64,000 bases of DNA from Bacteroidota bacterium (GTDB lineage: Bacteria; Bacteroidota; Bacteroidia; Bacteroidales; JAAUTT01). The stretch is taken from NCBI GenBank assembly GCA_021779665.1, contig JAJYAG010000007.1, positions 1-64,000 on the forward strand, in the 5' to 3' direction. Numbering within the stretch: the first letter of the stretch is position 1; each line of letters begins with the position of its first letter. A model generated the notes under the pieces. It was not told the origin of the DNA. It saw nothing but the letters and a program-made list of their open reading frames with translations, and did no database searches. Of this stretch, positions 27,248 to 35,924 are shown in pieces. The position numbers and the translations under genes were made by a program.

Positions 27248-28573
27248 ATGAGAAATTTTAGCGTACTTTCTTTGCTGCTGCTTTTTACTACCGTTTTGAA
27301 CGCTCAAAACCCTATTGTTCCGGCTGGCGTTTATATCGCCGATCCGTCAGCGCACGTCTGGGCCGATGGCAAATTATACATCTACGGCTCACGCGATGAG
27401 AGTCCGAACTATTACTGTTCCTGGACTCATCATGTGCTTTCTACCTCCGACCTAAAAACATGGACCATTCACCCGAATGTTTTTGCTTCCAAAGGAGCTG
27501 GTGATCAGGTGTCTTACAGCGACGATTTCCTTTATGCGCCTGATGCCCAATATAAAAATGGTGTGTACTATCTTTATTATTGTCTTGCAAACAACAAAAC
27601 CACCGAAGGTGTTGCCACATCCAAATCACCTGTTGGACCCTTCACAAACGGTAAAGTCATATACACCAAAGGCATCAATCAGATCGATCCCTGCGTTTTT
27701 ATCGACGACGATGGACAGGCTTATTACATCTGGGGGCAGTTTAAGGCCAAAGTTGCGAAACTCAAATCCAATATGACCGAAATAGATACAACCACCATCC
27801 ATGAAGATGTAATCAACGAAAAAGAGCATCATTTTCACGAAGGTGGCTACATGATAAAGCGGAATGGCATTTATTATTTTGTGTATGCAGGTATTGGTCC
27901 GGCGGGAATGCCCACCTGTATAAGCTATGCCACAGCAAAGTCACCTTTTGGGCCTTTTAAATACGGAGGAATTATTATCGATAACGACCATTGCGATCCG
28001 GGTAACTGGAACAACCACGGCTCGCTTGTCGAATTCAAAGGGAAATGGTATGTGTTTTATCATCGGGCCACTCACGGAAGCTACACCATGCGCAAAGCCT
28101 GCGTGGAACCAATTGCCTTTTTACCCGACGGCAGTATCCCCCAGGTTGAGATGACTTCTCAAGGTGCCGGCGGTCCGTTGAAAGCCCTTAATAAAATTGA
28201 AGCTGAACAGGCTTGCTTATTGCATGGAAATGTTCGTGTGCAGGCTTATGCTGCCGATCAGGAAGAGCTTGGCGGAATCAGAAATGAAGACAAAGCCGGT
28301 TATAAATACATCGATTTTGGCGAAGGCGTTGAAAACATCACCGTAAGGGTTGCCCCGGGTGCACATTCCGGAAAAATAAGCTTTGGAGTGGATAATTTAT
28401 GGAACTGGCCTGCGCTGGCAACTATTGAAGTTCCTGGTAATGGCGATGGAAAAACCTGGCAGGATATTACTGTTAAAGTAAATAAAGTTAAAGGCGTACA
28501 TTCTGTGTGGCTGAGGCTATATGGCGAGGGAACAGACCTTTTTAAAATCGATTGGTTTCAGTTTGGGAAATGA
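27248..28573 (+). CDS. GH43-family glycoside hydrolase with C-terminal CBM6-like domain, secreted
   Basis: This 441-residue protein has a signal peptide (about 1-19). Its five-bladed propeller shows the GH43 triad: IADPSAHVW (base Asp, about 29), INQIDPCVFIDDDG (pKa-modulating Asp, about 141) and FHEGGYMIKRNG (acid Glu, about 197). The last 130 residues, from KIEAEQACLLHG to IDWFQFG, match the CBM6-type beta-sandwich that binds beta-glycan chains. GH43 enzymes remove arabinose or xylose side chains, which fits with the rhamnosidase next door in attacking a pectin- or plant-like polymer. The gene is separated from the rhamnosidase by a terminator and may have its own promoter. Confidence 0.88.
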   Translation: MRNFSVLSLLLLFTTVLNAQNPIVPAGVYIADPSAHVWADGKLYIYGSRDESPNYYCSWTHHVLSTSDLKTWTIHPNVFASKGAGDQVSYSDDFLYAPDAQYKNGVYYLYYCLANNKTTEGVATSKSPVGPFTNGKVIYTKGINQIDPCVFIDDDGQAYYIWGQFKAKVAKLKSNMTEIDTTTIHEDVINEKEHHFHEGGYMIKRNGIYYFVYAGIGPAGMPTCISYATAKSPFGPFKYGGIIIDNDHCDPGNWNNHGSLVEFKGKWYVFYHRATHGSYTMRKACVEPIAFLPDGSIPQVEMTSQGAGGPLKALNKIEAEQACLLHGNVRVQAYAADQEELGGIRNEDKAGYKYIDFGEGVENITVRVAPGAHSGKISFGVDNLWNWPALATIEVPGNGDGKTWQDITVKVNKVKGVHSVWLRLYGEGTDLFKIDWFQFGK

Positions 28574-29210
28574 GATAATTAACTCTGCTTTAAAAATTTA
28601 AATATATATTCTGCTAAAAGAGATCAACGCTACGCGGCTGTTAAGCTGCAGAGCAGCCATTCTATTTATGGATATTCAGTTATGAAATTCTTTATAGCCG
28701 TATCGCGATGCTCTATTTCTCCAGAGATATTTCGACAGTTCTTAATCAAGGTCAAAACAAAATTGGAAATGATTCATTTTTCACTGTAAATATTTAAACA
28801 AATCTAAAGGGGTGATAAACGATATAGATGTTTTGACGAAATGTAGTTTTTTATAGATAAGCGTTGTGCTAAATTTTTAAACATTTTAGCAACAAAAAAA
28901 GGCCGGGTCTTCACGACCGGACCTTTTACTAACCAACAAATCCAAATTGATTATTACTTGAATTTAGATGACAAAAATATGTAATTAATAATTACAAAAG
29001 CAAGTGTTTTCGATTTTTTTTGACTAATATTTATCATATCATTTTTGTTGCATTTTTAAAAAATATAGCTAATTCCAGCTATAGTGCGCGATTTGAGGGA
29101 TTTATTGCTAAATCCATTTAGCATTTTTTTTTAATCTTTTCATTTTAGCATTTGTTTATTCTGGTTAGTATTTGTTTCAATTCAGTAATTTTGAACAAAC
29201 CTTTTTTGTT
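28574..29210. other. Long intergenic region with a hairpin
   Basis: No gene was found. An imperfect hairpin at 28899-28926 (aaggccgggtc with gaccggacctt around ttcac) lies between A- and T-runs, so it may terminate transcription on either strand. It is followed by actaaccaacaaatccaaat, which resembles leaders before Bacteroidota outer-membrane genes, but no such gene follows. The remainder is AT-rich and ends with the uvrB promoter region. Confidence 0.5.
29186..29193 (+). promoter_or_regulatory. -7 box of uvrB
   Basis: TAATTTTG matches TAnnTTTG exactly, 17 bases ahead of the ATG at 29211. No -33 TTG stands at the ideal distance. Confidence 0.4.
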
Positions 29211-31253
29211 ATGCCTTTAAAACTTATTTCAGAATATTCACCCAGTGGAGATCAACCCGAGGCCATAAATCAGCTTGTCCAGGGGTTGAAGGAGGGAAGG
29301 CAATACCAGACCTTGTTAGGTGTTACCGGATCGGGGAAGACTTTTACTGTAGCTAATGTAATTGAACGGGTGCAGCGGCCAGTTCTGGTGCTGAGTCATA
29401 ATAAAACCCTTGCTGCTCAGTTGTATGGTGAGTTCAAGAATTTTTTTCCTGAAAATGCTGTTGAGTATTTTGTGTCGTATTACGATTATTATCAACCCGA
29501 AGCATATTTACCAACCACAGGAACTTATATAGAAAAAGATTTATCAATCAACGAGGAAATTGAAAAACTACGTTTGAGCGCCACATCTTCTCTGTTGAGT
29601 GGTCGCAAAGATGTGATTGTTGTTTCATCCGTGTCCTGCCTTTATGGTATTGGAAATCCGGAAGATTTTAACGAAAGTACAATTTATATCAAAACCGGAC
29701 AGGTAGTCAGCCGCAACCAGTTTTTACACCGGTTGGTAGATAGTCTTTATTTTCGTAGCGATATCGATTTCAAGCGTGGCACTTTCAGGGTAAAGGGCGA
29801 TACAGTCGATATTTTCCTTGCATATAGCGATCTTGCTTATCGAATTGTTTTCTGGGGCGATGAAATTGAAGAGATCTACTCTTTCGATCCATTCAACGGG
29901 ACAAAACTCGAAAATTACCGGGAAGCGCAGATTTATCCTGCAAATATTTTTATCACTACCAAAGAAAGAATGCAGAGTGCCTTACGCCAGATAGAAGAAG
30001 ATTTGGTGCATCAGGTGCAGTATTTTCACGATATTGGCAAACACGAAGAAGCTAAACGCCTGGAGCAAAGGGTAACTTTCGACCTTGAAATGATTAAGGA
30101 ACTTGGCTATTGTTCCGGTATTGAAAATTACTCCCGTTATTTTGACGGGCGCCGACCCGGCACGAGACCTTTCTGCCTGCTCGATTATTTTCCCGATGAT
30201 TTTATTATGGTTATCGACGAGAGCCATGTTACGGTACCTCAGATAAGAGCAATGTACGGGGGTGACAGGTCCCGTAAGCAAACGCTGGTGGAATATGGCT
30301 TCCGCTTACCTGCAGCTATTGACAACCGGCCTTTGAAGTTCGAAGAGTTCGAATCCATGATCGGGCAAACAATATATGTCAGTGCAACGCCTTCGGACTA
30401 TGAGCTTGAAAAATCGGAAGGCATTGTGGTTGATCAGGTAATCAGGCCGACAGGACTGCTGGATCCAACAATTGACGTTCGTCCCAGTCTTAACCAGATT
30501 GACGATCTGATGAATGAAATCCACGTACGGACTGATAAAAACGAACGCGTACTTGTTACAACTCTCACAAAGCGTATGGCAGAAGAGCTGTCCAACTATC
30601 TTATCCGCATGGGGGTGAAATGCCGCTATATTCATTCCGACATCGACACACTTGAGCGCATCGAAATTATGGAGAGCCTGCGCAATGGATACTTCGATGT
30701 TTTGGTTGGAGTAAACCTTTTGCGCGAAGGACTCGATTTACCTGAAGTTTCCCTGGTAGCCATTCTCGACGCTGATAAGGAAGGATTCCTGCGAAGTGAA
30801 AAATCGCTTACCCAAACTGCTGGTCGGGCTGCCCGTAATATTAACGGAAAGGTTATCATGTATGCCGATAAAATTACCGATAGCATGCAGCGCACCATTA
30901 CCGAAACCACCCGACGCCGCGAAAAGCAGTTAAAATACAATGAGGAAAACGGCATAACGCCGCGTCAGATCGTGAAAGCTGTCGGATCAATTATGGGTGA
31001 AAAAGGTGAGACTGTTGTGAAAGGTAAAAAGGTCTACGTAGAACCCGATCAGGTAAATGTGGCTGCCGATCCTGTGGTACAATACATGAATCCTGGCGGT
31101 TTGGAGAAAGCTATTGAGCAAACCAAAAAGGCCATGCAAAAAGCAGCTAAAGAGCTCGATTTTATTGAAGCTGCCCGTTTACGTGACGAGATGTATGCCT
31201 TGCAGGAGCTTCTGAAGAAAAGCGGAGAAGGTCAGGGGGTGAAAAAGAAATGA
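29211..31253 (+). CDS. uvrB: Excinuclease ABC subunit B
   Basis: The ATG at 29211 gives 680 residues, normal for UvrB; an in-frame extension upstream is not conserved in style. GVTGSGKTFT (about 38-47) is Walker A, YYDYYQPEAYLPTTGTYIEK (about 92-111) is the DNA-clamping beta-hairpin, MVIDESHVT is the DEAH-type box, and GLDLPEVSLVAILDADKEGF and QTAGRAARN are helicase motifs V and VI. KELDFIEAARLRDEMYALQE near the end is the UvrC-binding UVR motif. The protein verifies damage in nucleotide excision repair together with UvrA and UvrC. It stands alone with its own promoter. Confidence 0.97.
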   Translation: MPLKLISEYSPSGDQPEAINQLVQGLKEGRQYQTLLGVTGSGKTFTVANVIERVQRPVLVLSHNKTLAAQLYGEFKNFFPENAVEYFVSYYDYYQPEAYLPTTGTYIEKDLSINEEIEKLRLSATSSLLSGRKDVIVVSSVSCLYGIGNPEDFNESTIYIKTGQVVSRNQFLHRLVDSLYFRSDIDFKRGTFRVKGDTVDIFLAYSDLAYRIVFWGDEIEEIYSFDPFNGTKLENYREAQIYPANIFITTKERMQSALRQIEEDLVHQVQYFHDIGKHEEAKRLEQRVTFDLEMIKELGYCSGIENYSRYFDGRRPGTRPFCLLDYFPDDFIMVIDESHVTVPQIRAMYGGDRSRKQTLVEYGFRLPAAIDNRPLKFEEFESMIGQTIYVSATPSDYELEKSEGIVVDQVIRPTGLLDPTIDVRPSLNQIDDLMNEIHVRTDKNERVLVTTLTKRMAEELSNYLIRMGVKCRYIHSDIDTLERIEIMESLRNGYFDVLVGVNLLREGLDLPEVSLVAILDADKEGFLRSEKSLTQTAGRAARNINGKVIMYADKITDSMQRTITETTRRREKQLKYNEENGITPRQIVKAVGSIMGEKGETVVKGKKVYVEPDQVNVAADPVVQYMNPGGLEKAIEQTKKAMQKAAKELDFIEAARLRDEMYALQELLKKSGEGQGVKKK

Positions 31254-31304
31254 TTAAAATGACGGTTTAGTTTATTGGCTGAAAATATAGCCGACTAACC
31301 ACGA

Positions 31305-31427
31305 TCATCAGTCCACAGCTTTAGCTTTGACAAATGAAAATATCTTCGGCTTTTTGCAATTTGCACTGGCTGTTGACTGTCGTCTGAGGACAGTGAACTG
31401 CTGTTTTCTTCTTACTACTTACGACTA
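31305..31427. repeat. Degenerate repeat tract downstream of uvrB
   Basis: Short pieces like tcagtccacagctttagctt and gttgactgtcgtctgaggac are of the GTGGACTGT family. At 31411-31427 lies cttactacttacgacta, which recurs exactly at 51865-51881. This tract separates the converging uvrB and thioredoxin-like genes. Confidence 0.6.
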
Positions 31428-31429
31428 GA

Positions 31430-31969
31430 CTATTTCACCTTTCCAACGAAAGTCTTCTTGAATTCCTCGAAATTAGTTCCGCCCTTATATTTTTCCTGTT
31501 CAATAAAGGTGATCAGGGGTTCAAAATCTTTTGCGTTGTAATAGCCAGGAATAGCAGCAATAGGTTCAAGTTTCTCACTCAGATAAGCAATGGATGGATA
31601 CGACATTTGTCCCTGCAGCAAGGCAATTGCAAACTGGTGAGACGAACGGCCTCCCTGACCTTCATTAACGAAGGTTTTACCACCGAAATTTATAGGCTCT
31701 TTTGATTCGGCATTGAATTTTACCGGATAAAAATTTGCATTGAGATATTCGGCAATTACAGGGTGTGAAAAGGTTTCGGCATCCATTTTTTTGCACCAGC
31801 CGCACCAGTCGGTATATACGTCAATCATTATTTTACGGGGCTCTTTCTTCTGCATTTCAATGGCCTGTTCAATGGTGTACCATTTAACTTTAGCCGGTAA
31901 TTTAAGCTGCGCCTGAGCAACACCAACCATCATAGCGCAAATAAGGGAAAGAATGAGTATCTTCTTCAT
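31430..31969 (-). CDS. Thioredoxin-fold protein with CGWC active site, exported
   Basis: This 179-residue protein has a signal peptide (about 1-20, ending AQA). The thioredoxin-like domain includes IMIDVYTDWCGWCKKMDAE, with the redox pair CGWC (about 56-59), and GGRSSHQFAIALLQGQMSYP with the cis-Pro before PSIAYL. It resembles the periplasmic thioredoxin_7/DUF255-like proteins of Bacteroidota, which reduce or form disulphides outside the cytoplasm. Partner proteins are not evident; the gene stands alone, convergent with uvrB. Confidence 0.82.
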   Translation of the reverse strand: MKKILILSLICAMMVGVAQAQLKLPAKVKWYTIEQAIEMQKKEPRKIMIDVYTDWCGWCKKMDAETFSHPVIAEYLNANFYPVKFNAESKEPINFGGKTFVNEGQGGRSSHQFAIALLQGQMSYPSIAYLSEKLEPIAAIPGYYNAKDFEPLITFIEQEKYKGGTNFEEFKKTFVGKVK

Positions 31970-32051
31970 GATCTTTTTTTTGCAAATTTAATAAAACCAT
32001 CAATACTAAATGAGTTGATTGCTTATACGAAAACGATAAAAAATGTTTCTG

Positions 32052-32082
32052 ACCTGACAGAGTCTAAAGACCTGTCAGAGTC
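32052..32082. repeat. REP-like hairpin beside the RAYT gene
   Basis: acctgacagagt and acctgtcagagt are 6 bases apart. CTGACAG and CTGTCAG are complementary, so they form a hairpin. The same two units occur inside the adjacent transposase gene at 32455-32487. Confidence 0.7.
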
Positions 32083-32088
32083 AAGCTG

Positions 32089-32757
32089 TTATTCCAATAA
32101 GTACTCTTTTAGACTTTCAGTATCAAGTTTCTGATTATGAACAGCTATAAAGTTAGATTTGTCTGAAAATAAATAAATAACTTTTTCTCTCATTAGCTTG
32201 GTTGTCTTTGCAGATAAAATAGAATTATAGGAGGTCCAAGGATATAATTCCGGTTTATTGCATAATCCATGATGGACAGGATTGGTATGAATATAAATAA
32301 TAAGATTTTTAAGATATTCTTCTGATTGGATTGACTTTCGCTGAAATGGTCTTTTAAATAGTGAACCGCTGCGATTTAAATGAATGTTATAATATTTCGA
32401 GTAAGCATTAAATAAATGGGAGAAATGTTTACATGGATTTGGAACCCGTAAATTAACTCTGTCAGGTTCTTCGAACTCTGACAGGTTATCAGCTGCAATT
32501 GTCTGGAACTTTATGTATTGTTCAGATGGATTAATCTTGGGCTTGTAAAATCCAATTTCATGTGATTCTTTAATTCTTACCAAAAAATGAAAATGATTTT
32601 TCATCAGTGCCCACGCACAAGTATTTGCTACAGGATAAATATATTTTCCATAAAGTGAAAGGAAGTGCATGTAATCTTCTTTGGAGTGAAAGAGAATTTC
32701 ATTATTTATACTCTTGTTGTAAATGTGATAGTATTTTCCTGCTTCCAGATTTCCCAT
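32089..32757 (-). CDS. REP-associated tyrosine transposase (RAYT, IS200-like Y1 family)
   Basis: This 222-residue protein starts GKYYHIYNKSINNE, typical of RAYTs, and has the HUH motif in MKNHFHFLVRI (about 52-62) that binds metal. KHFSHLFNAYSKYYNIHLNR and GSLFKRPFQRKSI follow, the usual second half; the catalytic Tyr is probably in the later helix (YLKNLIIYIHTNP region). RAYTs nick single-stranded DNA at palindromic REP sequences and are thought to spread them. The gene follows two conserved genes of unknown function with a 17-base gap. REP-like hairpins are found both beside and inside its frame. Confidence 0.88.
   Translation of the reverse strand: MGNLEAGKYYHIYNKSINNEILFHSKEDYMHFLSLYGKYIYPVANTCAWALMKNHFHFLVRIKESHEIGFYKPKINPSEQYIKFQTIAADNLSEFEEPDRVNLRVPNPCKHFSHLFNAYSKYYNIHLNRSGSLFKRPFQRKSIQSEEYLKNLIIYIHTNPVHHGLCNKPELYPWTSYNSILSAKTTKLMREKVIYLFSDKSNFIAVHNQKLDTESLKEYLLE
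32455..32487. repeat. REP-like hairpin inside the RAYT reading frame
   Basis: On the coding strand it reads acctgtcagagt, seven bases, then acctgacagagt. It encodes residues about 91-102 (NLSEFEEPDRVN), in the loop before the helix HFSHLFNAYSKYYN. Both 12-mers are identical to those of the hairpin at 32052-32082. Confidence 0.7.
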
Positions 32758-32774
32758 TTCCAGAGTTTTTACTC

Positions 32775-33542
32775 CTACACGCCTTCTTCTTCAATAATAT
32801 AATAAGTAATGTTGATGTTTCTGATTTGCTGATAAGGAATTACAAAAATATCGCCTGGCATTTTGTAGTAACGGTCGTCGAACTCCTGTTCAATGGGGGC
32901 GGTGAGTTCCCGGGGGGAATCGTCGGTAAGTTTACGGCGGTAAACGTTTGTAAGGTAAATGCGGTCTAATCCGTCGGCTTTCGAAAGATAAAACTCCCGT
33001 AAAATGCCGCTGTAAATAATGGTGTTTCCCTGTGATTCACTCAAAACATCCACCCGAACCATATTGATATTCCGGGAATCACCCGCATTGCCGGGGAAAT
33101 CAATTATTCTGCCAGATAGCAGATAATACCATTCGTTATTGAACCTCAGCGAGTGATATTTAATATCCCAGTTGTTTTTTGCAACGAGATTCCTGAAAAG
33201 TTTTCCGGAAAGAAATCCAAAAGAACAGGTTACGATATTGTAAACAGAAAAAAGCAGCATGGAGTTTTCGATGGTTTGAAACTCGGCGGAACTTACTGAT
33301 GAAACCTGCGATACGAGCCTGATGAGCAAACTTACATCCACGTTTATTTTCAAAACAGGCTCAATAATCGCGTATGCCAATGTTTGAATTATAAATGCCG
33401 GAATTAAAGAAAGTACGACTTCATCGGAGAGTGACGACTGGAAATTTTTGCGCGAGTAAGGACCGCTCAGATAGGCATATCGGAAAAGAATACCGGGAAA
33501 TATCAATAAGAGCAGAACAAGTGCGCCAATGGCAATATTCAT
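32775..33542 (-). CDS. Conserved membrane protein of unknown function
   Basis: This 255-residue protein begins with a membrane segment (about 2-17) followed by FRYAYLSGPYSRKN and a second hydrophobic pair (about 45-60 and 97-112). The C-terminal half is soluble and beta-rich (NMVRVDVLSESQGNTIIYSG, LDRIYLTNVYRRKL, MPGDIFVIPYQQIRNINITY). It resembles the membrane proteins called DUF6338-like, which have no known function; that match is tentative. Its start overlaps the stop codon of the small gene at 33539-33733 by an ATGA, showing translational coupling. Confidence 0.65.
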   Translation of the reverse strand: MNIAIGALVLLLLIFPGILFRYAYLSGPYSRKNFQSSLSDEVVLSLIPAFIIQTLAYAIIEPVLKINVDVSLLIRLVSQVSSVSSAEFQTIENSMLLFSVYNIVTCSFGFLSGKLFRNLVAKNNWDIKYHSLRFNNEWYYLLSGRIIDFPGNAGDSRNINMVRVDVLSESQGNTIIYSGILREFYLSKADGLDRIYLTNVYRRKLTDDSPRELTAPIEQEFDDRYYKMPGDIFVIPYQQIRNINITYYIIEEEGV

Positions 33543-33733
33543 TTCTTGTAATTTTTGTCAATGGTATTTTCGACCGAGGCTACTCTTTGGATTTTAATTT
33601 TCTTGTCTTCCAGGTTGAGATACTCGGCTTTATCTCCGAATCTTTCACCAAGAATAATCTGTTGCATCAGCTTTTTCGATGCGTCTTTGTCGGTAAGGAT
33701 TTTTCGAACAATATTTCCTAATGGAGCTTCCAT
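33539..33733 (-). CDS. Small conserved-looking hypothetical protein
   Basis: The ATG at 33733 gives 64 residues starting MEAPLGNIVRKILTDKDASK; a TTG start five codons upstream is less likely. It is charged and probably helical with no membrane segment. Its stop codon overlaps the start of the membrane protein gene (ATGA), which suggests that the two act together. It was not recognised. It is divergent from the sigma factor gene at 33852. Confidence 0.6.
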   Translation of the reverse strand: MEAPLGNIVRKILTDKDASKKLMQQIILGERFGDKAEYLNLEDKKIKIQRVASVENTIDKNYKK

Positions 33734-33851
33734 ATCGTTTTTTTTCAAAGTTATGCATAAACTTCAAATTGGCAATTGCTTATTTAATTTTCATTATTTT
33801 GTAATAAAACCTTTTCAGGAGATATAATATAGATAAACAATAAGATCTGCA

Positions 33852-34352
33852 ATGCCTGATAAAAAACAATTTCTTGAAATAATCTCTAAATATCAGGGTA
33901 TTATACATAAGGTGTGCTGGATTTATTTCAGAAATAAATGCGACAGGGAAGATGCTTTCCAGGAAATACTGTTTCAGCTTTGGAAGTCGTTTCCTGACAT
34001 TGATAATTATCAAAAGATTGGGTCATGGATTTATGCGGTTTCTATCAATATTTCCCTTGCAAAGTTAAGAAAGACTTCAAGAGTTGATTATACAGATTGC
34101 CTGCCGGATATCGCCGAAAAATCTGATGTATTGGAAAAAATGACTCAGGACGAATCTCTTAAAAAATTGCTGGAGGCAATTTATTTAATGGATGAAATTG
34201 ATAAATCCATTATGCTTCTTTACCTCGAAGAGAAAAGTTATGAAGAAATTGCTGAGATTATCGGCATCACAAAATCGAATGTGGGAGTACGCATTAGCAG
34301 AGCCAAGAATATTTTGAAACAAAATTTAGATCGGTTAAACTATGGAAAATAA
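33852..34352 (+). CDS. ECF-type RNA polymerase sigma factor
   Basis: This 166-residue protein has sigma region 2 (CWIYFRNKCDREDAFQEILF, about 18-37, with IGSWIYAVSINIS at 56-68) and region 4 (about 110-160: LYLEEKSYEEIAEIIGITKS and NVGVRISRAKNILKQNL). It would direct transcription of a small regulon, perhaps including its own operon. The downstream gene overlaps by 11 bases and encodes a membrane protein that may act as its anti-sigma factor. Confidence 0.9.
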   Translation: MPDKKQFLEIISKYQGIIHKVCWIYFRNKCDREDAFQEILFQLWKSFPDIDNYQKIGSWIYAVSINISLAKLRKTSRVDYTDCLPDIAEKSDVLEKMTQDESLKKLLEAIYLMDEIDKSIMLLYLEEKSYEEIAEIIGITKSNVGVRISRAKNILKQNLDRLNYGK

Positions 34353-34953
34353 TGAATTACAGAAGATCTGGAGAAATTTTGATGTAAATCCCAAGCCTGT
34401 TGAAGAACTTGATTTATTGCTTACCTCAAAAGTGCGTCTGACGATGAGCAAATTTTTGATCATCAGAATTGTATCGATTTCAGTAAGTATAGGAATGTTG
34501 ATTTTTCTTGCCATAACTACCTCCAAAAAATCAACTGACGTTCTGTACGTTGTAAATAATTCTGTTCTCGGACTTTTCACTTTTGCTGCTATGGTTTTTG
34601 GACTTTTATCGCTGAAAAATCTTCAGAATTACAAATACGACATCTCCCTCAGGAACTGGCTGGAAAACCGAATACAACTTCTTTCACATCAACTGAATGG
34701 AAAGCTCAGGTGGATGTACATTATTATTCTTCCTCTTCTTTTTATTCTTATTGAATTGTCAATTCATGTTTATTATGAGGAAAAATCCATGATTGAAGTG
34801 CTGCAAAACGAAGAGTCGGTTTATGGATTACTTTTTGGAGCAGTTATCGGACTGGCGGTGTCATTTTACAGCGCTATCAGAATCAGAAGATTTCAGTCCG
34901 CAAATCTGGAATTCTTAAAAGATTTGCACAAAAGACTTTCTTTGGAAATTTAG
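34342..34953 (+). CDS. Membrane protein coupled to the sigma factor, candidate anti-sigma factor
   Basis: This 203-residue protein has a short cytosolic N-terminus (MENNELQKIWRNFDVNPKPV) and about four membrane segments (near 40-58, 72-88, 125-142 and 155-178). It lacks the zinc-binding H-x3-C-x2-C of classic ZAS-type anti-sigma factors. The overlap with the sigma gene by 11 bases on another frame and the membrane location argue for an anti-sigma or signal-sensing role, which is inference only. The type is seen in Bacteroidota next to ECF genes. Confidence 0.6.
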   Translation: MENNELQKIWRNFDVNPKPVEELDLLLTSKVRLTMSKFLIIRIVSISVSIGMLIFLAITTSKKSTDVLYVVNNSVLGLFTFAAMVFGLLSLKNLQNYKYDISLRNWLENRIQLLSHQLNGKLRWMYIIILPLLFILIELSIHVYYEEKSMIEVLQNEESVYGLLFGAVIGLAVSFYSAIRIRRFQSANLEFLKDLHKRLSLEI

Positions 34954-34988
34954 AAAAGCCAAAGTTTACGAACTGCACTTTTTACTAT

Positions 34989-35912
34989 TTAGTTCAATAA
35001 CAGTTTAATCTGATTTTCAATCTCATCTGCTCTCCTTTTGGCTTCAGGCAATGGTAGCCCGGTTTTCATCCCGGGGCGTTTATGTCCTGTTGAGGTAAGC
35101 CAGGCATCCTTCATCAAAGCTGACCGTTCTTTTACAAGACTGAGAATTTTTTCTCCGTTTGGATGAAAAGCTACAGCAGATTGCACGTCGGGAGCATTTT
35201 GAACATCTTTTTCACCCAGGTATAGCAGTATGGCTTTTGCCATCAGCCAGTGGCCAAGATCACCCGGATGCACACCATCTTTGGCAAGAACAAAAGAGGT
35301 GTCGGCAAGCCTTTTATCTTCAAGGTATTTTTTCATGGGCCAGTGAAGGTCAGCAACATTCCAGCTGTTCGTGTACCGGCAGCTGATAAGCCAGGCGGAA
35401 TAAATATCGAGTACGTTGGAATAAGCTTCACCTTTTCTTTCATCAAAGAGGGGAGGAGTGACATGAACTATGGCTGCACCTGTTTTTGTAACTTCATTGT
35501 GGAGCCAATAAATTCCATCTTTGTATTTAGAAAAACGTTCGTCGGAGAAAGGCAGATAAATTCCGTCGTTCATTCCATAGCAGGCAAACACAAGGTCGGG
35601 CCTGGTCTGGTCGAGTACTCTCCCGAGACGTTCGTGTAAGTCGGGACGGGGAAACTTGCCATCAGCATGGCCATCTTCCGAGAGTCCGGAGACGGTTTCG
35701 CTCGGCAGACCAACATTCATAAACTCATAATGTCTACCGGGATGTTTTAATTTCAGGTAAGCTTCAATATAAGCCACATACTGGCCGCTATAAGTGATGC
35801 TGTTTCCCAGAAAAAGTATTCTTTTTACGCTGTCAGGAATGTGATAACTACTCTGAGAATTTCCTGAGAACTGAAGACTTATCAGGATTACGAACAAAAG
35901 AAGTCTGGCCAT
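34989..35912 (-). CDS. Secreted SGNH/GDSL-family hydrolase
   Basis: This 307-residue protein has a signal peptide (about 1-19). The four SGNH blocks are visible: ILFLGNSITYSG with the nucleophile Ser (about 38), GLPSETVSG with the Gly, FACYGMNDGIYLP with the Asn, and AKDGVHPGDLGHW with the Asp-x-x-His pair near 215. Such enzymes remove acetyl or other ester groups from carbohydrates or lipids; proteins of this type are often fused to or encoded near glycan-degrading enzymes. It is the last gene of the operon that starts with the CotH gene at 38567, 12 bases after the LysE-type gene. Confidence 0.85.
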   Translation of the reverse strand: MARLLLFVILISLQFSGNSQSSYHIPDSVKRILFLGNSITYSGQYVAYIEAYLKLKHPGRHYEFMNVGLPSETVSGLSEDGHADGKFPRPDLHERLGRVLDQTRPDLVFACYGMNDGIYLPFSDERFSKYKDGIYWLHNEVTKTGAAIVHVTPPLFDERKGEAYSNVLDIYSAWLISCRYTNSWNVADLHWPMKKYLEDKRLADTSFVLAKDGVHPGDLGHWLMAKAILLYLGEKDVQNAPDVQSAVAFHPNGEKILSLVKERSALMKDAWLTSTGHKRPGMKTGLPLPEAKRRADEIENQIKLLLN

Positions 35913-35924
35913 ATTATTAAGTTT

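Noticed and set aside
28899-28960. SusC-leader-like sequence after a hairpin
   Set aside because: No susC gene or remnant follows; uvrB is next, so a lost locus cannot be shown.
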